A stretch of DNA of 64,000 bases from contig CM034546.1 of NCBI GenBank assembly GCA_020055645.1, positions 5,642,001 through 5,706,000 on the forward strand. The letters are read 5' to 3'. Every line of letters begins with the position of its first letter. Positions within the stretch are counted from its first letter, which is position 1. Positions 1 to 15,643 of the stretch are shown here, piece by piece. The stretch is from Tomocerus qinae. Taxonomy: Eukaryota; Arthropoda; Collembola; Entomobryomorpha; Tomoceridae. The notes beneath the pieces were generated by a model. It was not told the DNA's origin. It saw nothing but the letters and a program-made list of their open reading frames with translations, and did no database searches. The position numbers were made by a program, and so were the translations under genes.

Positions 1-145
1 GTGCGTTAGTTGTTACGTGTGTTGGACTTCGGGTTAACTGCTTTGGGGTAAATTACCGAAAACATTAATTGTTTTTGTTACTGTGATGGGTGGCCTTCTT
101 TCGAGTGGTAGGTGCCCCCTTAGCTGGGTTCACTAGTGTCTAGTC

Positions 146-352
146 TAATGAAAATCTAAGCAATTTGATTCTAATGCTTTCGAATCTTTTCGACTCACGA
201 CTCTCCAAACATTTTCCAGTATTGGAACGTTTCTAAATATTAGTGATTTCAAATTGTTTCAATTAGGTTTATAAACAGCGCGTTTTTATTAATCGGTTTT
301 ATTGTGACACTAAATTGTGATGCATATATATAGTAAAGGATGATAGAGTGAA
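146..352 (-). repeat. Shared 3'-flank block, copy 1
   Basis: About 205 bp closely matching 4820-5036 in the same orientation (shared stretches such as cgaatcttttcgactca and ctctccaaacattttcca). On the minus strand it starts about 40 bp after the stop codon of the acyltransferase gene and contains AATAAA-type polyadenylation signals, so it probably lies in that gene's 3' untranslated region. Bases 1-145 hold nothing recognised. Confidence 0.75.
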
Positions 353-391
353 GTCATACTTTGACTATTTTTTCAATTTAGGAACACCAAT

Positions 392-2848
392 TTATTCCGA
401 TTTCAATTTTGCACAGGATGACGATAACATCTCCAGCTCATCTTGAATACATTTGGCAAAAGTATCAGGTTTAAACTGTGACACCCCTCGTCCGGTGATT
501 GTCAACTTGACTTCATTGTTAGTCGTAATCCCATAAATCCAGATCACTGCCAAACATGGAAAAATGTATAAACATTTCTAGCAAAAAAGCTTTTGAAAGG
601 TTTGAAATAATTACACATTACAGAGTTAAGGAAACCCTTTACTTGTCAATCAATAATATAACTTAAGTAGTAGTTCGAACTGAAGCAAATGATATCTAAA
701 GCTAATGTAAATTGCAATTCATTAACCAACTAAACGATAATTTGTTTGGTAAGGTCGTTTTTAAAATTTAATTGACTGTTTACATATAATCCTCACAAAA
801 TTGATGCCTCATCATTGATTATTTACTTCTTTAGCAATTTTCTCAAGTCAATATAATAATTATTTCCTATTGTAATTGATTGAAAAACAAATAAATGACG
901 TCATAAAAAGTATAATTCGATATTATATACCTGGTAGTTTCACCCATCCGAAAACCGAAACATCTTTGATTGTAGATCCAAAAACTGAACTGTAGTTTTC
1001 AGATCCGAGCATGTGAGAAAAAAAAATTGTCGTTGCATTTGTTCCGCCATTCAAGTTAATCAATTTTCTGTGGACATTTAAGGGCAACGGGCTAAACAAG
1101 TCCATATTCCAATTTGCAATTCGATTGAAATATTTACGGTGAAATGCTTGATTCATTTCTTCCACTTCCATAAGATCTTCATAGGCGTTCGTAGTGGAAT
1201 TTGGTGTAAAAAGAAATTTAGCAAAAGTGCTATATAAAAGTAGCCAAAATTACAACATGGAATACAAGTTTTGTTAAGCTGACCGAGCACAAAGCGGGAT
1301 TACAGAATCCAACAGTCTCTTTTGTTTTCGTATACTTTATGTTATTTCAACTTTGTACTTTCTAAATTTATTATTATTATTTATTTAATTTTAAATTTTT
1401 AAATAATTGTAAATAAATAAATTTTCTCACTAATGGTTGGCGATTTTTGTTTTTGGATGATTTGGCCAAGGCAAACTGAAAGGCATGAAACAAGACTTGT
1501 TGATTGACATACAGCTGTTGAAGAAAGCCATTTCAATTAGGCAAATCATCACAGACGCGAAATGTACGTTTGCATTCCGTCGGATTTCTTTCAGCGGTGG
1601 GAGTGGCAAGGAAACCGTTTTGTAAAAGTGGCTATTCGAAATGTCTTCTGTCAAGCATTCACAATAAGGGGTTTCAAGCATATTTTAAGAAGTACTCATT
1701 CCACTCGAACCAATTAAGTAAAAAGTCAATTTTATTGCTCGTTGGTTGAATGTACCACTTATTTTCTAATTTTGTCGCCAAAAGTATCACTAAAACGAGG
1801 TAATCAGCTTCGCGCAAATTTTCAAATGATGGAAATTACATGGGGAAATGGGGCGGAGTGAGAATGAGTACAAGCAGTGAGTGAAATAAGGATGATTTTC
1901 GTTCCTTTTTTGTAAGTAATAAGTGAGCCCGCAATTGAGTATTTTCGCATGCGCAATGCAAATATTTTATGAGTGAATTGAGCAAAAGAGAAACTTGAGC
2001 GGAAAAAGTTACTCATTTTTCGTGCTTTGAAACGCCTTAATAATTTCTATTTGTAAAGTCTTGGTTTGAAAATTCGTAGAATCGATATGGCAATTCGAAT
2101 AATATTTTTGCCTTGAAAAAGTAATAAACAAATAATTAATTTTATATAAAATTATATCCGTTGTAATATACGAATAAAAATGCAATAAAAAGGTACTTTT
2201 TCTCCAAACGTGTCTTGGAAATCTTTCACTTGATACTTATAAGACGTATTTGTGAGTAGATCCATAATGTGTAGAAGGGAGTAGCCGTCTCCAATTACAT
2301 GATCAAATTTGAAAACCAAAGTCACTTCATCGAAACTTTCCACAGCTAAAAATAAAATTTCCCAGGTAGGACAGTCAGTTTTAAATGGGTTTGCAATCCA
2401 ATTTTTAATGTCATCGTTTCGTGTAGAGTAGTTTGGTATGGTTATTGAATGAATGTGATTATCGTAAAATATATTTTCGTATGTCTTCAAAAATAATTGT
2501 CCCCAAAATTCAATTGGGCGTTGGAAAAATCGTATATGAGGATCCTTGAGATTTCGAACGTCTTTGACGTTGACCACCTTTTCTAAAAATGTACTGAAGA
2601 AATCTCGTGTATTTATTTTCCCTTTCAATACAAAGAGACAACCGTGATTTTGATCATTTTTCACACTACAGTAGACATTATAAATCCCTTGACTGACACC
2701 TTACAAAATTCGGGTGAATGATTTTACAATAAATTGACGTAACGAATTGCCATGTAAATAGAGCAACTGCCAAAAAGATGGAAATGGGCAGATTAATAAT
2801 AGCCACAGCCCATGCTACTAAACATTTAAATGCTAACCGTGTTTCCAT
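392..2848 (-). CDS. WS/DGAT-type acyltransferase (wax ester synthase-like), two apparent frame breaks
   Basis: Family role: transfer of an acyl group from acyl-CoA to a long-chain alcohol or diacylglycerol at a membrane. Seen: start at 2848 opens a hydrophobic N-terminal anchor, followed by a segment ending in PTWEILFL and then DHVIGDG, the family HHxxxDG motif with its first His replaced but the second His, Asp and Gly kept. Later exons carry VSLPLPPLKEIRR and FSHMLGS, matching the family C-terminal domain. Good splice sites join 1431 to 1229 and 931 to 546 in phase, and the gene stops at 392-394. A junction from about 2172 to 1789 is tentative. Reading frame breaks once at a G3 run (2686-2688) and once at an A4 run (1683-1686), so this is either a decayed gene or an assembly with two base errors. 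Family call is firm; substrate is not known. Confidence 0.7.
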
Positions 2849-4819
2849 TTTACTAAAATCCTTCTAGCAAAGAATTATTTAAATCGATATAAGCGGTTTT
2901 GTATGGTAATGAAGAATGAAGGGAAAAAGTGCTCGGTTATATACTTTAATACATGCTTGTAAAAAAAATTGCCAATCAGTTTTTACGAGAACAGGTTTGT
3001 TATCTTGTTACAAATGCTAATAAAGCTTTATATTAAACCTTAATTCTCACGTTAAAAAACTGGAATTGCATGCTATTATATAATAATTGATTCTGTGTCT
3101 AGTAGAAATATTGTGGAAAACTGCGTTTCAATTTTGTTCAATAGAAAGAACAGGCTGTTACAAGTAAGCAAACAGTAAACCCACTAGACACCGTGTGAAT
3201 ATTGCACATATGTATCAATATTTCATAGCTTTTCATTACTATATTATTATTAAATTACTTCACAAGAGTCTTAAAATAAAACTTGGTATTTCCAGTGCAT
3301 ATAGCCAATGTGAATCATCTCCAATTGTAATGCTGTTCAACAACTAAATTCTCATCAGAATTTAAAAAAGTAATTTTTTAGCTTGGCCAAGAAACAAACT
3401 TGTAGAAGCGCAGTTCGCTACGACTCTTCCAAGTCGTAGCTAGTCCCAGCTTGTCGCTTCGTCCAACTCAAGTACTCAATTTCATACTTAAGAAAGTATC
3501 ATTTGCGCATCCAGAAATTTTTACATCCAAAGTTTTACATCTATGAGTAGTGAAGTTTTACAACTACGTACAGCAGTTTTACAACCATTCACTGAATTTG
3601 TACGCCTACTTGCTGATGGGCTTACCATAATTTTACGAAGAGAAAACGGTACCCTAGACAATACTTGGTACTGTAGTTACAAGTCGATTTCGGAGGTGGC
3701 AATGTCATTAAACCATATGCATATATAAAAATTTGCCTGAAGCTTTTTAATTTTAACTTTTTTTCAAAAATAGTCTACAATTCACTTATAACCGCACTGT
3801 AAACGTTGGTTTTAATCTCATTTATCCTTTTCTCAAAAAAAGTCCAAAATGTCCTAAAATTCCAATGAAATTGCGCGGTTCATGAAAATGAAAAGCCATA
3901 ATATGGTTAAAAGTAGCCAATAATTGCCTGCTTAAGGTTGCCTAATAATCGTTCGAAGCGCGGGAAATTTTGTTATTTACAGTCAAAACTTTTCTTTTTT
4001 CATTTGCTGTCTCTAAATTAGATACTAATACCCAATTTTGTTTCTACAAAACGGGACCTGTTTCTGGACATTTTCAGGACGTCGGGACAGGTCTTCAAAA
4101 ATGGGACAATCCCGTTAAAAACAACGGGACGGAATGGGTGCCTACTTGCTGATATCTTATTTAATGCCTATAACATGCAATTAAAGAGAAATATAATTAT
4201 TGTCAATATCAATTAAGGTTAACTACATTGACAAATGATATAAACGTATAAGTAATTGTATATGAAACTTATTGTGGTACATGGTTGTAGTACAGCAGTA
4301 TTGTGGCTGTAAAACTTATAGATGGAAATCTATAGATGTGAAAACTACGAAAAACCAGGATTTGCAAGTGATATCGTTTTTTATTTTATACTGTGAATTA
4401 TGTTTACTTTGAGTTAGATGAGAATAATATTATTACCATAAAAATGACTCTAGAACTAATGGTGACTACTGGGAACATTCTTTGAAACATCTTTACTGTA
4501 AATATAAAGGAGGAAATTAAATTATTAACAGACTATACCAGGTTACTAACTATTGGGCTCGGCAATGAGTTAACTATGGGAAATAATAAGTAAGCTAAAA
4601 GCAGTGAATGTGTAAATTGTACACTTGCACAAATTATTAATTAGGTACAATACACACTGGTCCTCTCCTCTCCCACACAAACAGGGAATCATTATCAGGC
4701 AAAGTCACCAATCGATTCTACCATATGTTTTAGGACTTAAGCATTTACATTAAATCATTATGGAAATCAATTTTTTCAAAAAATGATTTACCAAAAGAGC
4801 ACGACATGTATTTTTTGTT
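2849..4819. other. Intergenic, no gene recognised
   Basis: No coding region is supported. The stretch holds a perfect short inverted pair around 3418-3437 (tacgactc...aagtcgta), a repeated 13-mer cctacttgctgat at about 3607 and 4142, and weak inverted similarity between 3519-3590 and 4281-4352 that could be the ends of an old element of about 0.85 kb. Short open frames here have no family resemblance. Confidence 0.5.
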
Positions 4820-5036
4820 TAATGAAAATCTAAAAAACATTAATTCTAATACTTTCGAATCTTTTCGACTCAAGACTCTCCAAACATTTTCCAATAACTT
4901 TTTTCCGAACGTTTCTAAACATAAATAATTTCAAATTATTTCAATAGAGATAGGTTTACAAACAATGTGCTTTTATTAATCCGCTTTGTGACGTTAAATT
5001 ATGATGCATATGGTTATGGATGAAAGAATAGAGCCA
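4820..5036 (-). repeat. Shared 3'-flank block, copy 2
   Basis: Second copy of the block at 146-352, same strand. It begins about 43 bp beyond the stop codon of the multi-pass receptor-like gene (5080), the same spacing as copy 1 has from its own unrelated gene. It is likely the 3' untranslated region of this gene. Confidence 0.75.
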
Positions 5037-5079
5037 TAATATTACCACCGATGGCATAATATTGCAAATGACACCATGT

Positions 5080-6887
5080 TTAAACGGCCATTAACAGAGT
5101 AACAGTGCCATTGGAGATGTCCTGCAAAAAATCTGCTGGAGATGGTTTGGAGATAACGCTGTAATCTCCGATTCTGAAAACAACTGGTCTGCAACTTTTC
5201 AGGTATTTCTGCACGTAACGATTCTCCGAATTATTCTTCGAAGTGAAAAGTGCGAGACTGTCGGTGACTTTCTGATGGTTTTCTGATACTTTGAAAGTGA
5301 GGATCAAAATGGTCACCCAAGCAGACGTGGTAAGTACCGTGTAGCTCCCGAACAAGGCCAGGTTGAGCAATGGCATTGTATTGATGCAGTTGATGACGAT
5401 CCAGTTGCTGGCGAGGATTGTCCGATTGGCCATTACGGCTACAGGCGGCAGAGCTCCTCTTGCCATTTCGGTGATGAAGTTTAGTTGTAGGGTCATCATT
5501 CGGTTTGGACGGACCAAATTCTCGGCCTGTCTTACGGAATCCTTCGTCAAGTATGATCGCTGTCCAAGACTGCAAAAATAGTAATTAGTCATTAGTTCTA
5601 AAAATTATTATTTCTAAGAAGAGATCCATTTCAATTATTAAGTAGCGGAGCTGCTTTATAGGAATCCCTAATCTGTCTGTCTGTCCGTCCGTTGCCACGA
5701 TAACTCAAGAACGGTCAGAGATAATCAGTTCAAACTTTCTGAACGTAATCTAGGGATAAAAACTTTGGTCAGGTTTGATTATAGGTAACATCAGATACAT
5801 CCCTTGCCTGTGGGCGTGGTTTAAAAATTGATGTAACTTTAGTTATTGACATTGTAGAACGTCATGAGATAGCTCGTTTGAAAGGTTATTCGTTAGGTCA
5901 GATCAATGTCAAGTCATCTGGGTCATAGGTCAAAGTTTATTGGCAAATGCAATGAAAACGTGGATATCTCCGCTACTTTATTACATCCATTGGACATGGT
6001 TTGTTCATTTAATCAATTTATTAGTATATAATAAATTGAATATGACCTGATTTCTTTGGACATGATGCCGAAGTACATGTGTAACAAAATGAATTCACTC
6101 ATAAAGAAGTTGATTATGCACCAGAAGCACAATCCTTGCCACCACAGAATGAAGCAGAGTATGGCAGTTATACTCCAATGTCGATAATCTGGAGGAAGAT
6201 ACATCAGAGGAGATAGACGAGCTTCTCGCATCATGAAACCGAAGATTGCTAGGCCGATGGGATAAACAACAGTGGATGATGTGAACAATTTCAGAATGAT
6301 CACATGTATAAATTTAGCGTCAGGAGGTCCATTCACGAAATTGTTTCCTGAAAATTCCAAAAATTTAAAACTACAATTCCTCATAATATTTTACAATCGA
6401 CTATAAAAATTGAAGTTTTTATGGACCAACTCTCAAAGTATCGCATGACGGCGAAGCCATCTGAGACAGCTTCTGAAATCCCTGGAAGGAGATATAGGAG
6501 CATCAGGTTGAAAAGAATGCTACTTAAATAGCAAACAGCGGCCATGAAAGCAATTCCGTATTCGAAGGACTCATCCTTCTCCAAGTTCACGACCACGAGA
6601 TGGCCTGAGAAGTAGAAACCCACACACAGCCCAACAAATATGGAAAAGTAGTTTTTGGCCCGGTCGCAGATGGAAGTGGAAACCCTCAAGTGGAAACCAT
6701 CAAAAAAGGCTGGAAAGGCTCCAATGTAATTGGCCAATTTGATATTAGATTCAACGAGACGATACATTTTGCTACGATTTTTGCCGAGAGTCTTTCTCCA
6801 TTCTTTTATTTCTTCGGCTTTCTTGTTGGCAGTGCTTGCTTTTACATCAGTTTGTTCTTCCTCCATGAAAATTTCTTTAAGATTCAT
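5080..6887 (-). CDS. Multi-pass membrane protein, probable gustatory/odorant-type chemoreceptor
   Basis: Three exons: 6887 to a donor near 6420 or 6390, then 6347-6047, then 5569-5080. The second junction (donor CAG|GTCATA, acceptor ttttgcag) joins in phase; the first donor is uncertain because the best GTAAAA site would create a stop codon. The protein has a charged N-terminus (start MNLKEIFMEEEQ), then about six strongly hydrophobic segments spread over all exons, and a C-terminal exon containing SCRPVVFRIGDY and ending SNGTVTLLMAV. Size (about 420 residues), intracellular-looking charged N-terminus and layout fit divergent arthropod seven-transmembrane chemoreceptors, which are ligand-gated cation channels. 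The membrane topology is seen directly; the chemoreceptor assignment is inference because no diagnostic motif is certain. The second intron carries a repeat (5641 onward). Confidence 0.55.
5641..5712 (+). repeat. Dispersed repeat, copy a (intronic)
   Basis: Begins agtagcggagctgctttat, passes through a ctgtctgtctgtccgtccg run and reaches cgataactcaagaa. A diverged copy lies at 7607-7674. It sits in the last intron of the multi-pass receptor-like gene, with the following 270 bp possibly belonging to the same element. Confidence 0.5.
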
Positions 6888-6954
6888 CAGTATTCTTAAT
6901 TGTTGTTTTCGATTTTGCTTACATATCTTTATCCATACATTAACTCTTCTGTGA

Positions 6955-9678
6955 ACAATAAAATTTTAGACTCAGATTGTCTCTTACAAGATATCGATTA
7001 CCAATCAGTAAACTTTCCTGCCTAATAAATTTTTTTTAAGTATAAAATTTAATAAACCATATTTTACCTTAAATTACTGAAAAATGTATTTTTCCGAATT
7101 GTTTTACTGTAACTCTAATCCTACACACACCATGATACTTTTAATTATTTAAGAACATGAATACGTCATAAGCACTGCATGCAGAACTAATTTTTAGTAG
7201 GTTTTAGAAACTACAGAAGACAATATTTATGCTATTATAATTACCTATAAATCTATAAAATTAATTCCGTTCGACTTTATCTTACCAAAATCTTCAAAAC
7301 TACAAGTGTTTATAATCCTGCGTCCAGAACTGTGGATTGAGTACTGGGATAATTTTTCCGATATCCTTAAACCATACCTGTTGATTCCACAAATAAATAT
7401 TGCCCAAAGTTCGGGAAAACCATGCACGTGGTTTTAAAACGAAATCCACTTTCATAATTCAGAACGTGACAGACACATTAGCAAATTAAAAAAATAGTAA
7501 AAAAAGTTTGGTACGCAAACAGGTAGAAATAAACGTGCATGTTTGGAACGTGCAGGCTGCGGGTTTCAAAACCGATCCTGGTTGTAACCCTCACGAAGTT
7601 GTATTAAGTAGCGGACCTGCTTTATGAGAATGTCCAATATTCTAATGTGTCCTCCGGTTACGATAACTCAAAAATTAATTCTAAAAATGGTTTTGTCTTA
7701 GTACTACTTAAAAAAAACAGTCCTTCTTACACTTTTACCTTTCCTACCTTATTTACATGTAAAGTGGAAGTAAAAGGGGCACGCTGATACAACAAAAAAT
7801 ATAAAAAGGTAAACAGGGTCCTTTTCTGTTGCATAAATAATTCCGTAGGTATCCATGTGGGTTTGTATGTATCAGAGGATGTCTGTGTCAATTTTTACTC
7901 ATTAGCCAATAAAACCGACCTAAATGGTGTGGTTGACGCTCGAAAGTAGTAAATAACTATTGTAGTTCGTAAACTCACCATATAACATTGTTTTAATATT
8001 ACAGGGTTAGAGTCCTGCTGGCTAGTATAAAAATATCGTTCCAATTCCGCTACGTTTTTACATCCATTTCAAAGGTTACAAAAGCATTTGATGTGAGTAA
8101 GCAAATAGAATATTTTACTAAAGTACTTAAAAAATTGAATTACGGGAACTGAAAATTACTACCCTTCATTTTTTTGAAGTATGTAAAAATTATTTCCGAT
8201 TTCAATATTTACACACCCGTTGGACAAACCAGGACCAAGGTTGTTCCAAAAATTTTTTACTGGTAATATTGCATTAGTCGACAGACTCGCATTGTGGTCA
8301 GTGTACAAAATTTACCACTTTTTTCATTTTTAGGATATTCTACTATCACAAAAAACCTATTTACTGCTAAAATGGTTAATTATAAAAATATATTGTTAAA
8401 ATTACCATCAAAGCTTTGACTTTCTATTTTTTTAAATATACCGATGTCATATTTAGGTACAAATATATTCAAATGTTCAGTGAAAGCACAGTGACAATTA
8501 ACTAAGAAAAACTATTTTACCCATATTTTACCCTTTATATCGTTTAGCACTGATTTTTTGGTAGTGGTATTTTACGTTAAATGCCATTAAACTGGTAAAT
8601 GGTATTTTGTTAACTAACTGCCTTGCCTAGACCTGAATTGATGCTGCAAGAAAATTCCAAAAGGATTTTATAAGTATGGGACCATTATAGCGAACAATAT
8701 TGTATGCCATCTCCTTGTCTTGAAAGAAGGCCAGGTTTTAATTTCATATGTTTAGTAACTTGTATTTGACTAGAATGCATCATGCCCCTTTTTTAGGTAT
8801 GTCGGTATGTTTATTTTGTCTGCAATTAATGCTTCATTCTTATTGTTTAAATATTTTTATATAGATTATTCTTAAATTGATGGTACATTTTTTGCATCTT
8901 CATAAATCTAACCTTTAAAATGTTATCATTATTTAAAACAGTTTGATGAATGTTGAATAAAATGTGAAAAATATGACAATTATTGTACCTTCAATGTGGC
9001 CATATAGAACAAATGTAGTATTATATTTGATATTGACTATAAAATTTGCTTTTTAGATGCTGGGCAAGGATATTTTGATAAATTGGAAATGGAAACTTCA
9101 GGAAGTTTCTACTATTTAACTATAAAAATAAACTTAATAGAATATGTTCTAGTTTCAGGTTTAGTTTAACTAACCAATTTTTATTTATCTACATGGCATC
9201 ATCAATAATAATACTGACATTTACAATTACTTTGAGGAAAAAGTAATGGTAATTATAATTCAGTTGACGTTACTCATAGCCAGCTTCACTACTTTAATAT
9301 TGGGGCCAATGCCGTCTCAATAGCTTCTTGAATATATTTCTTGTAATCACAGTACTTATCATAGGGACCTGGTCATTTAATAATCACTACTGATGCTGAT
9401 AACAATTCATAACTAAAACGGCAATTATAGCTTCAAAATATTGTAAAAAATACTTTCGTTTTCTTATATTATTTCACCGAATACATGTGAATCAATTTTT
9501 CAAATACAGGTAAAAACTATAAACTATGTTACAATGAATAATGAAAAATATAGGTATGTTGCTACTTAAATGTAACTCTAATTTCATGAACCAAGTACAA
9601 ATTCTGCACATTTATAGTAGGAAGTCAAACGGCTGTTAAATATCATGCAGAGGAGTAAATAGTTTAGAGCATTAGGAT
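6955..9678. other. Intergenic, repeat-bearing, no gene recognised
   Basis: No supported exon. Contains the second copy of the agtagcgg repeat (7607-7674) and, just before it, a short sequence around 7540-7585 that vaguely resembles a Pol III B box (gggtttcaaaaccgatcc). A 60-codon minus-strand frame at 7245-7427 could be an upstream exon of the receptor-like gene but nothing links it. Confidence 0.4.
7607..7674 (+). repeat. Dispersed repeat, copy b
   Basis: Matches copy a at both ends (agtagcgg[ac]ctgctttat and cgataactcaaaaa) with a diverged middle. Same orientation as copy a. Confidence 0.45.
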
Positions 9679-13232
<3,554 letters not shown>

Positions 13233-14946
13233 TTAAAAATTTTCACGTAGTAGCTAACACGCAGTAAAAAAATTAAAAAGGAGATTCTTTGCAAACATGT
13301 TACTTACTACTGAGGAATATTATTTGTAACCTGTTGAACACTTATAGTTTAATATAATATGAGTCATGCGGAATATACAAAATGGTACGACACAAGGTTG
13401 TAAGTACGAAGAAACCAATAGGAAATTCAAGCAGTTTTTTCCTTTGGGAATAACAAAATTAATTGCTCTTACTTAAAGGGTTAACAAGTCCTTCCTTTTA
13501 TGCAATACATTTACCATTACATACCTACGTCGATTTTTTCCATTTGCAATAATTTGCAATAACATGAACTTACTAGGTAGGTGCATGAGATATGACGTAG
13601 AAAAATATGACGGTTAATGGTACAATTTCTCATGTATCGCCGTGTAATGTGGTAAGTTGTAGACACCAACAGATAGAAGGACATTTATTTTTATATATAC
13701 CTAAGTTACTAAATACATTCTCAAAGCTATTTGTGACGCTTGTTATAAATAGTAAAATTCCTTCTTATATTAAAGCACGTATATTAATAGAGTATTCTAT
13801 CTACGTCATTTGTTAAAAATATATTCTCAATAATTTACTTAAATTCTTCTACGTAAACACTGTGATAATCTGTTAATATATGTAAGAGCATTTATCATGG
13901 AGAAATTAGGTGAACATGCTAAAAAATGTCTTTTCCTACGAAATTGGATTTATTTGCTTTTGGGATCACGATTTAGGAAATATTTTCGTTATCTGGTGTG
14001 CCATGACCTATAGACTTTGTTGGTCACCAATGTTGATAGTTTATTGAGTAGGGTCATAATTACAAAATCAAAACACTCCAGCTTCTCAATATGCATTGTA
14101 ATCAATTAGAAATCATTTTATCATAAAGTTTACTAAGGATTAAGGTTCATTTATTTATTTATTTATGTGTGGCATAAATGCTGGAATGTTGGAAGGAACT
14201 GCCAGAGAATATAATTATCTGCATTGACATTTCCTGTTAAATGTTAAGTTCAACAACCGATATAATTAAATTACTTTACAACTATATATTTTATGATTAC
14301 ATTAACGATCGATATAATTACAAATTTTATAATTAAATCAACAATATAATTATAAATTTTTTAATTACATTAACGATATAATTCCGTGTTGCAAAATTAC
14401 AACTCAAAAAACGTTTAGCATTTATGCAACTTATCGAGCCAGGAAAGCCCAGAAAGGCAAATCACCAAGAGAGCGTCACACGAAACATTTCTCAAAAATT
14501 GTGGACAGCTATATTCACTTGGATTTACTTCGCCTTTCAAGTTAGAATTTTGTACTTCTAATATTATAAGTTTTGTGTAAAACACAAATATAAGTACTGA
14601 AATTGAAGAATATGTAATTTAAGGGGGTGTGGAACGCAATCTTACAAATTCTGGTACCCAAAAACCCAAATCAACCCAAAAATCTGCCCTTTTCATTCTG
14701 GAATTTGCTTAAGCATGCTAATTGGCAGAGGGGATCGAAATTGGAAGAGGATATGTTTTAATGGCAGTATTATATAAGCATTCTTAGTAATTACTTTAGT
14801 TTTTCAACTTTAATGTAAAATAATAAAACATTTCAATTAGTAGAAGGGAAAAATATAATATTTAAGAATTGAAGTTTTAATGTTATGAAATGCATTACTT
14901 ACCTTCAAAATGGACAGAAAATTTAATAATACAATGGAAGTATATA
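13233..14946. other. Intergenic, no gene recognised
   Basis: AT-rich sequence upstream of the receptor tyrosine kinase; its promoter should lie in the first few hundred bases, but no clear core element stands out. The plus-strand frame at 13607-13816 has no recognisable content. Confidence 0.4.
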
Positions 14947-15266
14947 TCGTCTCTTATATAATCATTTAGCCTACATCCACTTTTCGTTTTGTGTACGAAT
15001 TAGCCTATATGCATTTTTGTTTTGTGTACGGAATAGCCAAAACGCCATATACAGCAAGTGGATATATATGCTATTTAGTACACAAAACGAAAAGTGGAGA
15101 TATGCTTTTACCCTACACAAATTAAAATGTGGACATAGGCTAAATGGTTCCTTAAGGGACGATATGGCGTTTAGGCTATTCCGTACACAAAACAAAAAAA
15201 TGGATTTAAGCTATTCCGTACACAAAACGAAAAGTAGATTTAGGCTAAACGATTCATGAGGGACGA
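14947..15266. mobile_element. Foldback/MITE-like element with internal subrepeats
   Basis: The two ends are inverted copies: tcgtctcttat...atcatttagcc at the left matches the reverse complement of ggctaaacgattcatgagggacga at the right. Inside, a unit containing cgtacacaaaacgaaaag recurs in both orientations at least five times, so the whole segment could fold on itself. No coding capacity beyond shadow frames created by the inverted repeats, and no clear target duplication. Confidence 0.6.
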
Positions 15267-15643
15267 ATATTCATTTTAGTGATTATAAATTTGTCTGATT
15301 GTGCGTGTACCTTTGTTTGTATGCCAAAGCCAAGCCAAATGTAGTGAACAGCTTTCTCTCAAAATATTGTCTCTATTAAAACAAATTGAATAAGTAGTAT
15401 AGGTTCATAGCATTTATTTTTAATTTTCATACAAATTACAATGTTTCCTTAATACAAAATGTATTCGCAGCTTGTGGCGTAAGTTATTCTTATTCTCCAT
15501 TCTTGTTGTAGACAAAACACTCGATAATGCCCGACGGTAGTAAAGTAAATTACATTTTGCATTTATGACACTTCCGATTTGTGTAAGAATGATGATATTA
15601 AAAAATACAGTCTATTTGTGACAAATCCCGGACAGATGGTAAA
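15267..15643. other. Short intergenic stretch
   Basis: Nothing recognised; the part nearest 15643 is presumably the 3' untranslated region of the PPSY-motif gene on the minus strand. Confidence 0.4.

Noticed and set aside
3519-4352. A transposon with inverted ends in the 3.5-4.4 kb intergenic region
   Set aside because: End similarity is short and interrupted, there is no target duplication, and no coding sequence lies inside.
6690-6954. Plus-strand frames with hydrophobic residues near 6.8 kb
   Set aside because: Antisense of the first exon of the multi-pass receptor-like gene.
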